NCBI GenBank assembly: GCA_024691305.1
Contig: JAILNS010000015.1
Span: 1 to 64,000 of the forward strand
Source of the DNA: Lachnospiraceae bacterium
GTDB lineage: Bacteria > Bacillota > Clostridia > Lachnospirales > Lachnospiraceae
Length of the DNA: 64,000 nt
Direction of reading: 5' to 3'
Part shown: one piece after another, positions 41,761 through 51,834 of the stretch
Layout of the letters: the number at the start of each line of letters is the position of its first letter
Numbering within the stretch: the stretch's first letter is position 1
Notes under the pieces: generated by a model
What the model was told of the DNA's origin: nothing
What the model saw: only the letters and a program-made list of their open reading frames with translations
Databases searched by the model: none
Made by a program: the position numbers and the translations under genes

Positions 41761-43083
41761 TCAGATACTGTCTACGACTGCTTTTGCTTCATCTATTATC
41801 CTGTCGCAGTCTGCTTCGCTTCCTGCTTCCGCCATGATACGGATAAGGGGTTCCGTTCCCGATTTACGAAGAAGCAGACGTCCGCTGCCGTCTAGCTTTT
41901 TGTTGGTCTCTTCTATATAAGACTGCACCTTGGGATCGTTCATGATCCTGTCCTTATCTGTGACGGCTACATTTACGAGTTTTTGGGGAAGGATCTTTAA
42001 GCCAAGCGGAAGAGCTGACGCAAAGGTCTTCTTGTTGACCAGGATCTCGGTAACTATTATCGCCGTGAGTATACCGTCTCCGGTATTGGCATATTTAGAT
42101 ATTATTATATGCCCTGACTGTTCGCCGCCTATCTGATAACCGTGTTCCGTAAGTTCGGCAGCTACGTATTTGTCGCCGACATCGGTTATCACAACTTCTA
42201 TGTCATTTGCTTTTAGGGCATTTATAAGACCGAGATTACTCATGACCGTTATGACAGCTTTATTTCCGGTTAATTTTCCCTGCTCCTTTAACATATTTGC
42301 GATGATATATATGATGTAATCACCGTCCATGACTTCGCCTTTTTCATTAACGGCAATACATCTGTCTGCATCTCCGTCGAATGCAAAGCCGATATCGAGA
42401 CCCTTTTCAACGACAAAATTCTGTAAGGCTTCTATATGCGTGGATCCGCAGCCTCTGTTAATATTCTTGCCGTCCGGCTGGTCGGATATAACATAGGTAT
42501 CTGCACCGAGCATTGTAAATACGTTCTTTGCAATTGTGGAAGATGCGCCGTTTGCACAGTCTAAACCGATCTTATAGCCTCTGAAACTGTTCTCGGGAAT
42601 TGAAGCCAGATGACCGATGTATGAATTACGTCCTGCGAGATAATCTATACATCTTCCTGTCTCTTCACTTACGGGGATCGTTCTGATACCGTCTATATAA
42701 TCCTCTATCTCAGAAAGGAATTCTTCGTTCATTTTGTTTCCGTCGGTATCGATTATCTTGATTCCGTTATCATGATAAGGATTGTGGCTTGCGGTGATCA
42801 TGATACCGCAGTCGAATTTTTCACGTTTTGTAATATATGAAACGCTGGGAGTCGTCGTTACATGCATGATATAAACATCGGCACCTGATGAGGTGATACC
42901 TGCACAAAGCCCGTATTCGAGCATATAACTTGAACGCCTGGTGTCTTTACCTATCACGATCCTTGCAGGGTTCTGGTCTTTGGAAAAATACCATCCTATA
43001 TACTGACCGATCTTTATTGCATGTTCTACGGTAAGATCCTTATTGATACGGCCTCTGAAGCCGTCGGTTCCGAAATATTTCAT
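41761..43083 (-). CDS. glmM: Phosphoglucosamine mutase-like
   Basis: MKYFGTDGFRGRINKDLTVE, ITASHNPYHDNGIKI, FDGDADRC. Confidence 0.88.
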   Translation of the reverse strand: MKYFGTDGFRGRINKDLTVEHAIKIGQYIGWYFSKDQNPARIVIGKDTRRSSYMLEYGLCAGITSSGADVYIMHVTTTPSVSYITKREKFDCGIMITASHNPYHDNGIKIIDTDGNKMNEEFLSEIEDYIDGIRTIPVSEETGRCIDYLAGRNSYIGHLASIPENSFRGYKIGLDCANGASSTIAKNVFTMLGADTYVISDQPDGKNINRGCGSTHIEALQNFVVEKGLDIGFAFDGDADRCIAVNEKGEVMDGDYIIYIIANMLKEQGKLTGNKAVITVMSNLGLINALKANDIEVVITDVGDKYVAAELTEHGYQIGGEQSGHIIISKYANTGDGILTAIIVTEILVNKKTFASALPLGLKILPQKLVNVAVTDKDRIMNDPKVQSYIEETNKKLDGSGRLLLRKSGTEPLIRIMAEAGSEADCDRIIDEAKAVVDSI

Positions 43084-43264
43084 ATCGTTTCTCCATATAT
43101 GTTTATTGTTTGTATCGTACCTATCGCATTATAGCACATACTTTATTTTGATAGGTAGATAAGTGCCCTATTTATTTAAATAATTAACGAATGATAATAA
43201 ATGATAAAAAAATAATAAAGTTGTGGAAATTGGAAACAATGGGTAGTATAATACGATTTAGTTG

Positions 43265-43291
43265 TTAGCAATCGACCAAGTAGAGTGCTAA
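43265..43291 (+). promoter_or_regulatory. CIRCE element (HrcA operator) upstream of groESL
   Basis: TTAGCAATC-N9-GAGTGCTAA; one mismatch from TTAGCACTC-N9-GAGTGCTAA; TATAAT at 43247-43252. Confidence 0.9.
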
Positions 43292-43350
43292 CAAGCACAG
43301 GTCGATAAGTAACAGACATATATCAGTGATCATATAAGGAGGCAACAAAG

Positions 43351-43635
43351 ATGAAACTTGTTCCATTAGGTGACAGAGTAGTATTAAAACAGCTTATCGC
43401 TGAGGAGACTACCAAATCAGGTATCGTTCTTCCCGGTCAGAATAAGGAGAAACCCCAGCAGGCTGAGGTTATAGCAGTAGGTCCTGGCGGTGTGGTTGAC
43501 GGAAAAGAGATCAAGATGGAAGTAAAAGTCGGTGATAACGTTATCTATTCCAAGTATTCGGGAACAGAAGTCAAGGTAGATGAAGAAGAGTATATCATTG
43601 TTAAGCAGAATGATATCCTTGCGATCATCGAGTGA
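43351..43635 (+). CDS. groES: Co-chaperonin GroES
   Basis: MKLVPLGDRVVLKQLIAEETTKSGIVLPG. Confidence 0.97.
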   Translation: MKLVPLGDRVVLKQLIAEETTKSGIVLPGQNKEKPQQAEVIAVGPGGVVDGKEIKMEVKVGDNVIYSKYSGTEVKVDEEEYIIVKQNDILAIIE

Positions 43636-43646
43636 TAATATCTTAG

Positions 43647-45290
<1,644 letters not shown>

Positions 45291-45308
45291 AAATAAAGGC
45301 GGATAAAA

Positions 45309-46103
45309 GTGACGGAAAATTCCAAGATAGTATTTTTTGATATAGACGGTACTCTCTGGGATTCATCCAACATAATTCCCCAATCAGCCAAAGAGGCCAT
45401 CAAAAGGCTTCAGGAAAACGGACACAGAGCCTATATCAACAGCGGAAGGACAAGAGGATTCATCCGAAGTCGTGAGCTGCTTGATATAGGCTTTGACGGT
45501 ATTGTATGCGGATGTGGGACTATGATAGAGATGGGTTCCGATATTAAGTATTTATATGAGATACCCAAACCTCAGGTCGAAGAAACGCTGAATGTCCTTA
45601 GAAAAAACGATGTCCATGCAATTCTTGAAGGCCGCAGATACTTATATTTCGACGTGGATTATTTTAAGAGCCAGAAAAAGGGCGAGAAGATCCTTAACGA
45701 CATGTGTGAGGATGCAAGAAGCATCGATGAAGAATGGGGTAGATGGGAAATCTCGAAAATGTCCTGTGTAATGACTTCGGAGGAGAGTCTCCAGAATCTC
45801 AGATCTGCGCTTAGCAGCGATTATACGTTTATGACTCACAGTATGGAGATATCCGAACTGGTTCCGATCGGCTTTAACAAGGGTACCGGGATACAGAAGG
45901 TTTGTGAGCTTACAGGTACAGACATTTCCGATACATTTGCTTTTGGCGATTCAATAAACGATGTTGATATGATGCGTACGGCCGGAGTCAGTATAGCTAT
46001 GGGAAACGGTACGGACGAGATAAAACGAATGTGTGATATGGTGACAGATTCGTTATATGATGACGGTATATATAATGCATGCAAAAAAATAGGCCTGATC
46101 TGA
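45309..46103 (+). CDS. Cof-type HAD-IIB family hydrolase
   Basis: IVFFDIDGTLWDSSN ... AFGDSINDVDMMRTAGVSIAMGNGTDEIK. Confidence 0.9.
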   Translation: MTENSKIVFFDIDGTLWDSSNIIPQSAKEAIKRLQENGHRAYINSGRTRGFIRSRELLDIGFDGIVCGCGTMIEMGSDIKYLYEIPKPQVEETLNVLRKNDVHAILEGRRYLYFDVDYFKSQKKGEKILNDMCEDARSIDEEWGRWEISKMSCVMTSEESLQNLRSALSSDYTFMTHSMEISELVPIGFNKGTGIQKVCELTGTDISDTFAFGDSINDVDMMRTAGVSIAMGNGTDEIKRMCDMVTDSLYDDGIYNACKKIGLI

Positions 46104-46113
46104 TGATCAGGCC
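46092..46113. terminator. Hairpin between convergent genes, overlapping the HAD gene stop
   Basis: GGCCTGATC-tgat-GATCAGGCC. Confidence 0.7.
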
Positions 46114-46127
46114 TTTAATTATGGATA

Positions 46128-46496
46128 TTAAAGCATAGAGGTTATGACGCCCTTGATAGCCTCGAAACTTTCTTTGCTTACACAGTGTTCGATCCTGCAG
46201 GCATCATCAACGGCGATCTCTTCATCTACACCGAGTTTTATAAGCCATTTGGAGAGAAGATCATGTCTTTCGTAGATCATCTCGGCTATGGCCTTTCCTT
46301 CTTCAGTAAGCGTTATAAAACCTTCTTCGCTTACTTTTATATGATTTTTTTCACGAAGATTCTTCATTGCGACCGAAACACTTGACTTCTTAAAGCCCAT
46401 TTCATTGGCAATGTCTACGGATCTTACTACCGGTTTGTTCTTGCTTAAGATAAGAATGGTTTCCAAATAATCTTCTGATGATTCGTTGCTTTTCAT
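46128..46496 (-). CDS. DtxR/MntR-family metal-dependent regulator
   Basis: MKSNESSEDYLETILILSKNKPVVRSVDIANEMGFKKSSVSVAMKNLREK. Confidence 0.85.
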   Translation of the reverse strand: MKSNESSEDYLETILILSKNKPVVRSVDIANEMGFKKSSVSVAMKNLREKNHIKVSEEGFITLTEEGKAIAEMIYERHDLLSKWLIKLGVDEEIAVDDACRIEHCVSKESFEAIKGVITSML

Positions 46497-46613
46497 TGTG
46501 ATTATCTCCAATACCTGATGTTACATAGAATATAATGTCATACCAAGTTGTCTTAAAAATTATAGCACAAATACCGCTACCATGCACCCTTCGTTTTGTG
46601 ATAAGATAGGCGT

Positions 46614-46991
46614 ATGGACAACACACAGAATACTTATGAAAAAAAAGAGATCGTATACAGTTCCACCATGGGAATATGCATCGTATCCGACGTTACCAAA
46701 CTTTCGGCGGACAAGAATACACCTCCGGTACCCTATTATGTACTTAAGTCTTATTATGACAAGACTCATGTTGCTTATATCCCGGTAGAACACCATGAGG
46801 TCGAACTGCGAAGACTCATGGATGAAGATACGGCTAAGGAAGCTTTCGAAGAACTAAAGAAAGCCTACGCAGCAGATGAAGATCATGTACCGGATGAACT
46901 TAAGATCGGAGAGCTGGCTTATATTATGAAGGTTAAGCCCGAAGAACTGAAGGTCATGGCGGGAGCTAAACAGGATACCGAAGAAATATAG
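46614..46991 (+). CDS. CarD/CdnL-TRCF-like N-terminal domain protein
   Basis: KEIVYSSTMGICIVSDVTKLSADKNTPPVPYYVLKSYYDKTHVAYIPVEHHE. Confidence 0.7.
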   Translation: MDNTQNTYEKKEIVYSSTMGICIVSDVTKLSADKNTPPVPYYVLKSYYDKTHVAYIPVEHHEVELRRLMDEDTAKEAFEELKKAYAADEDHVPDELKIGELAYIMKVKPEELKVMAGAKQDTEEI

Positions 46992-47003
46992 CAGGGAACG
47001 GTT

Positions 47004-47402
47004 TTGGCAGATATTAAACTTACCAGAGAACAGGTCGATCAGGCAGCGAAAGAGTGGGCATATGCTCTGTGCGAATGCGCCGGAGAGACTAAAGAATATG
47101 CAGAGGCTTTTTTTGAGAGGATAACCTCTTCCGAGGGAGTGTACGGTGAATTTGTTCATTATATGCTCACGCAGGATTTTGCCTGCACGTATTCCATAGA
47201 AGGAGTTACGATCGTAGATATCATGGTATGGCAGATAGATCTTTTTAAGGCCGGAATGGATACCGCAAGAGCACAAAGAGATAATCCGGACAAGATGCTT
47301 CTTAGTGCTTTCGTGACCATGCTTGATATGGAGGACGATCCGGATACAGTTTTATCTGCATACCGCAGTGATACCGGGACCGATTATCCCGGAAAATACT
47401 GA
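47004..47402 (+). CDS. Hypothetical protein (TTG start)
   Basis: ORF MADIKLTREQVDQAAKEWAYALCECAGETKEYAEAFFERI. Confidence 0.55.
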   Translation: MADIKLTREQVDQAAKEWAYALCECAGETKEYAEAFFERITSSEGVYGEFVHYMLTQDFACTYSIEGVTIVDIMVWQIDLFKAGMDTARAQRDNPDKMLLSAFVTMLDMEDDPDTVLSAYRSDTGTDYPGKY

Positions 47403-47460
47403 CATTTTCCATATCATATCTTACAAAAATCATTTCACAAAAGAAAAATGTAAAATATAG

Positions 47461-47489
47461 TTGACATTATTCCAGCGATGCGTTATTAT
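47461..47489 (+). promoter_or_regulatory. Promoter upstream of membrane protein/XRE pair
   Basis: TTGACA (47461-47466), 17-nt spacer, TATTAT (47484-47489). Confidence 0.75.
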
Positions 47490-47585
47490 ACTTATGAAAG
47501 GTAAATGACGCGTCGCCTTTTAGTATGAGAAACAATAAACAATACGCAACCGGCCGAAGGGCCGCAAGAGAATAAGGAGACAACC

Positions 47586-48116
47586 ATGAATGTATTTTTA
47601 TCATACGGAGTTATTGTAGGAATTCTTGTAGGAATAATAATCGCGATCGTATTACTTAAGATGGCGAATACCGATCATAAGGTAAAGACAGAGTACGATG
47701 AGAGACAGGAAGCGATAAGAGGGAAAGCATATTGTTATTCTTTTTATACCACGGTCATCTATGAAGTGCTGATGATCATGTTATCGATGGCTGAGATCGA
47801 ATTACCCATAGAAGATTATATCCTTCATTTCGGAGGAATATTTGCCGGATGTCTGGTGCTTTGTGTTTACAGTATATGGCACGGTGTTTACTGGGGACTC
47901 AATAACGATCATAGGAGATACATGATAGTGATCGCAATCTGTATCGTATTAAACATGATCCCCGTAATAGGCATTTTCAGAGGCAATCTTTTCAGTGAAA
48001 ACGGTAAGATCGGAATGCCGATGTTAAATGTCATGGTACTTATCATGCTTATAGTTGTATGTGCAGAACTTTTGATAAAGAAATCTATGGATAAGAAAAA
48101 CGCAGAGGAGGACTGA
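47586..48116 (+). CDS. Integral membrane protein encoded with an XRE regulator
   Basis: Multiple TM segments; YDERQEAIRGKAYCYSFYTTVIYE. Confidence 0.7.
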   Translation: MNVFLSYGVIVGILVGIIIAIVLLKMANTDHKVKTEYDERQEAIRGKAYCYSFYTTVIYEVLMIMLSMAEIELPIEDYILHFGGIFAGCLVLCVYSIWHGVYWGLNNDHRRYMIVIAICIVLNMIPVIGIFRGNLFSENGKIGMPMLNVMVLIMLIVVCAELLIKKSMDKKNAEED

Positions 48117-48118
48117 AT

Positions 48119-48316
48119 ATGAAAAATCTCAGACTAAAATCAGCCCGTGCAGCAAAGGATCTTTCCCAGGATGAGCTTGCAAAACTCTGCGGTGTATCAA
48201 GACAGACCATGAGTGCCATAGAAAAGGGAGATTATAACCCGACAATAAACTTATGTATATCGATATGTAAGGCTTTGGATAAAACTCTTGATGACCTGTT
48301 CTGGGAAGAAGAGTAG
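48119..48316 (+). CDS. XRE-family helix-turn-helix regulator
   Basis: MKNLRLKSARAAKDLSQDELAKLCGVSRQTMSAIEKGDYNPTINLCISICKAL. Confidence 0.92.
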   Translation: MKNLRLKSARAAKDLSQDELAKLCGVSRQTMSAIEKGDYNPTINLCISICKALDKTLDDLFWEEE

Positions 48317-48351
48317 AAGTGTTTTAATAAAAAATGTTTGACAAAAAATGT

Positions 48352-48380
48352 TTGACATTTGTTTCGATAAGCGTTATGAT
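48352..48380 (+). promoter_or_regulatory. tRNA-Leu promoter
   Basis: TTGACA (48352-48357), 17-nt spacer, TATGAT (48375-48380). Confidence 0.8.
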
Positions 48381-48403
48381 ATCACTTGCGTCTGATGATG
48401 CAT

Positions 48404-48487
48404 GCGGAAGTGCTGGAACTGGCAGACAGGCTAGACTAAGGATCTAGTGTTGGAAACGACGTGAGGGTTCAAGTCCCTTCTTCCGCA
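48404..48487 (+). tRNA. tRNA-Leu(AAG), attachment site of the island
   Basis: GCGGAAG...CTAGACTAAGGATCTAG...GGTTCAAGTCC...CTTCCGCA; anticodon AAG; long variable arm. Confidence 0.93.
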
Positions 48488-48492
48488 GTAAG
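48471..48492 (+). repeat. attL core (AAGTCCCTTCTTCCGCAGTAAG)
   Basis: Identical to 58727-58748; overlaps the tRNA 3' end. Confidence 0.92.
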
Positions 48493-48619
48493 TTTTAAGG
48501 CTGTTCGTGTAATTGCACTGACAGCCTTTATTTATTGTATTTACGCGGGTTTCACTTCCTTCACTTTATTTATAACTCTTTACCTGATTGCATCTATATA
48601 CACCCTTTTTCGGTCAAAA

Positions 48620-48640
48620 AGTTGTCAAAAAGGTTGTCAA
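48620..48640 (+). repeat. Left arm-type sites, GTTGTCAA x2 at 12-bp spacing
   Basis: AGTTGTCAAAAAGGTTGTCAA; copies at 48621-48628 and 48633-48640. Confidence 0.65.
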
Positions 48641-48710
48641 AAAGAAGGTCAGAAACCTCGCATGAATACTGAAGATTCCGGGAATCGTTATTCTATAATA
48701 CTTTGCTGAA

Positions 48711-49397
48711 TTATGCCTTCGGTATATTCTTGAATAGATCATGCTTTTCATATACCCGCCTACACATATAGTAATGGTATAGATGCTGATAATTCCCCTG
48801 AAGAAGCTGATAATTCGTTTGTAGCCAGTCCGCAAAGTCTTTATATATTGCATGGCCTGTTTGTATTTTCGTGCGGTTTACAAGATCAGCCCAGTCTATT
48901 GTATTCCGGATATCACCCGCCTGATCCACGGACAACCCCTTGAACTCATATAGATACTTGTTAATCAATACAGCCATCTGTCTATTACGATTTTCAGCCT
49001 GTTCCGTTCTGCGCTCTCTGGATGCAATCTGACCGCGTTGCTGTGCTTCTTTATCCCTTCTATCCAGCTTCCTTTTATTCAGATCATTCACATATGCTTT
49101 CAGCTGTTCATAATTTCCTTGAAGTTGTTTATACTGTGCCTGTATCTGTTCTTTATCTGCCCGGAGCTGATTATTCTGTTCTGTTAAATCTGCAATCTTA
49201 TTTTCAAAAGCAGATAATAGAGAAGTGAAGCTTTCATAATCACTTTTACGCGCGTCAGTTTCATTATCCAAACTGATCTCGTGATCAGCCAAGAGATTGA
49301 ATAGATCGTTAGCTACTTTTGCTTTTCTTTCCAATAGTTTTCTATCATCATCAAAAATATCGCTAACCTGAGAAATGAGCTTATCAAAATCGACCAT
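48711..49397 (-). CDS. Coiled-coil hypothetical protein at left end of island
   Basis: ORF with NNQLRADKEQIQAQYKQLQGNYEQLKAYVNDLNKRKLDRRDKEAQQRGQ coiled coil; RBS aaaggggg. Confidence 0.7.
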   Translation of the reverse strand: MVDFDKLISQVSDIFDDDRKLLERKAKVANDLFNLLADHEISLDNETDARKSDYESFTSLLSAFENKIADLTEQNNQLRADKEQIQAQYKQLQGNYEQLKAYVNDLNKRKLDRRDKEAQQRGQIASRERRTEQAENRNRQMAVLINKYLYEFKGLSVDQAGDIRNTIDWADLVNRTKIQTGHAIYKDFADWLQTNYQLLQGNYQHLYHYYMCRRVYEKHDLFKNIPKA

Positions 49398-49536
49398 ATT
49401 AGTCCCCCTTTCACAGTGTCATTTAGTGAACTAAAAATACTTGTATAACAAAATTATCGCGCATGAAATTGACTACAGCAAGGCCATAGCTGGAAGCCTA
49501 TCCCTGTTGGATCTGAGTGCTTTCACGGCGATCTCA

Positions 49537-49565
49537 TTGAAAAGAAACGCTATAAACTGTATAAT
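49537..49565 (+). promoter_or_regulatory. Promoter of sigma-factor leader (L1)
   Basis: TTGAAA (49537-49542), 17-nt spacer, TATAAT (49560-49565). Confidence 0.75.
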
Positions 49566-49580
49566 TATGTAAACTGAATA

Positions 49581-49667
49581 AATACTATATACCTGATAGT
49601 ATTGAAACACGCTGAATGGGAGCACTCACAGATCGCAATGATCTGACTGTGTTCTTTTTCTTTTTTG
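49581..49667 (+). ncRNA. Structured 5' leader L1: ATACCT-loop hairpin plus terminator-like hairpin
   Basis: AATACTAT-ATACCTG-ATAGTATT (8 bp); then GCTGAATGGGAGCAC; then GAGCAC...CAGATC-gcaat-GATCTG...GTGTTC + TTTTTCTTTTTT, ending before the ATG at 49679. Confidence 0.6.
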
Positions 49668-49678
49668 AGGTGTACTGA

Positions 49679-50548
49679 ATGAAAAATGAAGAACTTGTTG
49701 AACTGATTCGAAGCGGTAAGGATGAAAAGGACAATCTGGAAGCCCTTTACAAACAGAACATGGGCTTTATATGGCAACAAACAGCAAGATATCAGGGTAC
49801 TTATGAAGCTGATGATTTAATGCAAGAAGCTTTTTTCACAATGTATGATGCCATAATGAGTTATGATCCCGAACGCAGCGCATTTATTCACTGGCTTGGA
49901 TATTGCATACAATACAAGATGCCCCAACAACTATTAAAGCTGAATGATGTGAAAATGCCTGTAGCTATGCAGATGCGATTCTATTCCTATAAGAACTTTA
50001 GAAACAAATTCAAACAGGATCACGGTCACAGCCCTACAGATCAGGAATGTATTGAAGCACTTGATATATCTGATAAGGATATGAAGAAACTGAAAAGAAT
50101 TGAAAAGCTACTTGCTAAGGAATACTTATCAGAAACTATAGGTGAAGGAATCACCCTGGAAGAAGCTATCGCAGATGAATCTGATCTTTATCAGATAATA
50201 GAAGATGAAATCGATCATGATACATATATGAAATGGATCAATGAAGCAATGAAGGGATTAAGTGATAGACAAAAGACTGTAGTAAATCTCCGTATGAGCG
50301 GTAAGACGTATGCAGAGATATGCGAACAGCTATCTATCAAACACCGTCAGTCAGCACAACAGACAGAAAAGTCAGGACTTAGGAAAATCAGAGACAACCT
50401 ACAGAAATACGGAACTCTTCAGACGTTACATGATGATTTCTATAAAGGTGGTTTACATCAATTCAACAGAACATTCACATCAACTCCGGAACGCATAGTA
50501 ATCAGGCATCTATCACCACAGATGGATGATACAACGTGTGACGCTTGA
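49679..50548 (+). CDS. Sigma-70 family RNA polymerase sigma factor
   Basis: Region 2: QGTYEADDLMQEAFFTMYDAIMSYDPERSAFIHWLGYCIQYKM; region 4: LSDRQKTVVNLRMSGKTYAEICEQLSIKHRQSAQQTEKSGLRKIR. Confidence 0.85.
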   Translation: MKNEELVELIRSGKDEKDNLEALYKQNMGFIWQQTARYQGTYEADDLMQEAFFTMYDAIMSYDPERSAFIHWLGYCIQYKMPQQLLKLNDVKMPVAMQMRFYSYKNFRNKFKQDHGHSPTDQECIEALDISDKDMKKLKRIEKLLAKEYLSETIGEGITLEEAIADESDLYQIIEDEIDHDTYMKWINEAMKGLSDRQKTVVNLRMSGKTYAEICEQLSIKHRQSAQQTEKSGLRKIRDNLQKYGTLQTLHDDFYKGGLHQFNRTFTSTPERIVIRHLSPQMDDTTCDA

Positions 50549-50562
50549 ACACTTGCATTTTA

Positions 50563-50591
50563 TTGACGAAAAACGATTTAACAAGTATAAT
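50563..50591 (+). promoter_or_regulatory. Promoter of leader L2
   Basis: TTGACG (50563-50568), 17-nt spacer, TATAAT (50586-50591). Confidence 0.8.
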
Positions 50592-50610
50592 AATAGATGT
50601 AATTAAATAC

Positions 50611-50688
50611 GTGCTGTAATACCTAACAGCACAAGTAATATGCCGAACGGGGGCACCATGAGAAACATATCTCACGGTGTCTTTTTTG
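50611..50688 (+). ncRNA. Structured 5' leader L2: ATACCT-loop hairpin plus terminator
   Basis: GTGCTGT-AATACCTA-ACAGCAC (7 bp); then GCCGAACGGGGGCAC; then GGCACCATGAGA-aacata-TCTCACGGTGTC + TTTTTT. Confidence 0.62.
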
Positions 50689-50708
50689 TTTGTAAAGGAA
50701 TCCGGACA

Positions 50709-50951
50709 ATGATCAGTAAGAGCAAAATTATAAAGTGTTCAGTTTGTGGAAAAGAATATAAGAGCCGAGCCAATAACAGTAAGTATTGTTCATTGTATTG
50801 TATGGACTTTGCAAGAAGGCAGAAACGATCTTGTTGGATTGAATCACATCCGAACTACTACCGTGATTATATGCGACAGTATCGGAGACGTGATGCATCC
50901 CACATCAGAAAACAGGAACAGATTCAACTGAGCATAGGAGAACAAACATGA
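50709..50951 (+). CDS. Small zinc-ribbon protein
   Basis: MISKSKIIKCSVCGKEYKSRANNSKYCSLYCMDFARRQKR; CxxC...CxxxC. ATG at 50709 preferred because the track's 50640 start lies inside the terminator leader. Confidence 0.75.
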   Translation: MISKSKIIKCSVCGKEYKSRANNSKYCSLYCMDFARRQKRSCWIESHPNYYRDYMRQYRRRDASHIRKQEQIQLSIGEQT

Positions 50952-51541
50952 TCAAATCAATCGAGCAGACGGAACAAAGAATCAATGAAGTTATCTCAGA
51001 CCGCAAGAAAGACATAGCCGAGCGTGAAGCCCAGCTTGAAGAATCACGTAAGGCATTAAGTGAAGCTGAAGATAATATCAGCAAGGCTATCGAAACGGAC
51101 AACGCTGAACTTTACAGAAAAGCAAAGAAAGAAAAGGCAGACGCTGAAGATGATATTGAACTCAGAGAAAAGCGTCTTGAACTTCTGAAGAAACAACCGC
51201 TTATAGATCAGTCTGAATATAACAAGCGGTGTCAGGCTATCTTTACCGATCTTGATGCTATGACAGTAAGACAGCAGACTGAGATTGTAAAAATAGTTGA
51301 CCAACTAAAAGCTATCTATGATGAAGCAAATGAGAGCATTATCAAAGGGAATGAGATCCTTGAACGGTGGCAACGTGAAGTATATCGTAATGCAGACCGA
51401 AGCAAATCTCCGGAAGGTAAGATCATGAAACTATCCCATGAAACAATGCACTATAACAATTTTAATGTAACTACCTTTATAAGAAATCTATTGGAAGATG
51501 GATATTATCAGGGATTCCTTAATGCTCAAAGGGGGAACTGA
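50948..51541 (+). CDS. Coiled-coil hypothetical protein, translationally coupled
   Basis: ATGA overlap with upstream gene; EREAQLEESRKALSEAEDNISKAIETDNAELYRKAKKEKADAEDDIELREKRLELLKK. Confidence 0.75.
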   Translation: MIKSIEQTEQRINEVISDRKKDIAEREAQLEESRKALSEAEDNISKAIETDNAELYRKAKKEKADAEDDIELREKRLELLKKQPLIDQSEYNKRCQAIFTDLDAMTVRQQTEIVKIVDQLKAIYDEANESIIKGNEILERWQREVYRNADRSKSPEGKIMKLSHETMHYNNFNVTTFIRNLLEDGYYQGFLNAQRGN

Positions 51542-51543
51542 AG

Positions 51544-51816
51544 ATGCTGAAGTTTAATGATAAAGGGATGCCGGTCTATACTGATCCATCATCTAAACTG
51601 ACAACAAGCATAAAGTTGTCTATTCTTGATACCGAACGCAGAGAACTTGAAAACAAGCGACAGAATGCAGAGGCTTGTATTCAGTCAGAACTCAAACAGA
51701 CTGAAGCGGATATGCGAGAAAAATACCGTGCTGAACTGGGTATAGGTGTAATGGGTGAATCTTCATATATGTCAGCCATGAAGGATTTTACAAGGTGCCT
51801 ATTATCTTCCAAATAG
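51544..51816 (+). CDS. Small hypothetical protein
   Basis: ORF MLKFNDKGMPVYTDPSSKLTTSIKLSILDTERRELENKRQNAEACIQSEL in the same operon. Confidence 0.7.
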   Translation: MLKFNDKGMPVYTDPSSKLTTSIKLSILDTERRELENKRQNAEACIQSELKQTEADMREKYRAELGIGVMGESSYMSAMKDFTRCLLSSK

Positions 51817-51834
51817 CAGAAGGAACATACTATC

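Noticed and set aside
48461-48709. 82-aa ORF starting inside tRNA-Leu
   Set aside because: Starts within the tRNA and covers attL and the arm sites; spurious.
50611-50656. Twister or other self-cleaving ribozyme reading of leader L2
   Set aside because: Only short sequence resemblance (CCUAACA...GGGGGC); required core could not be aligned.
50640-50708. N-terminal extension of the zinc-finger ORF
   Set aside because: The upstream ATG falls in the leader and the extension crosses the terminator hairpin; ATG at 50709 is more plausible.
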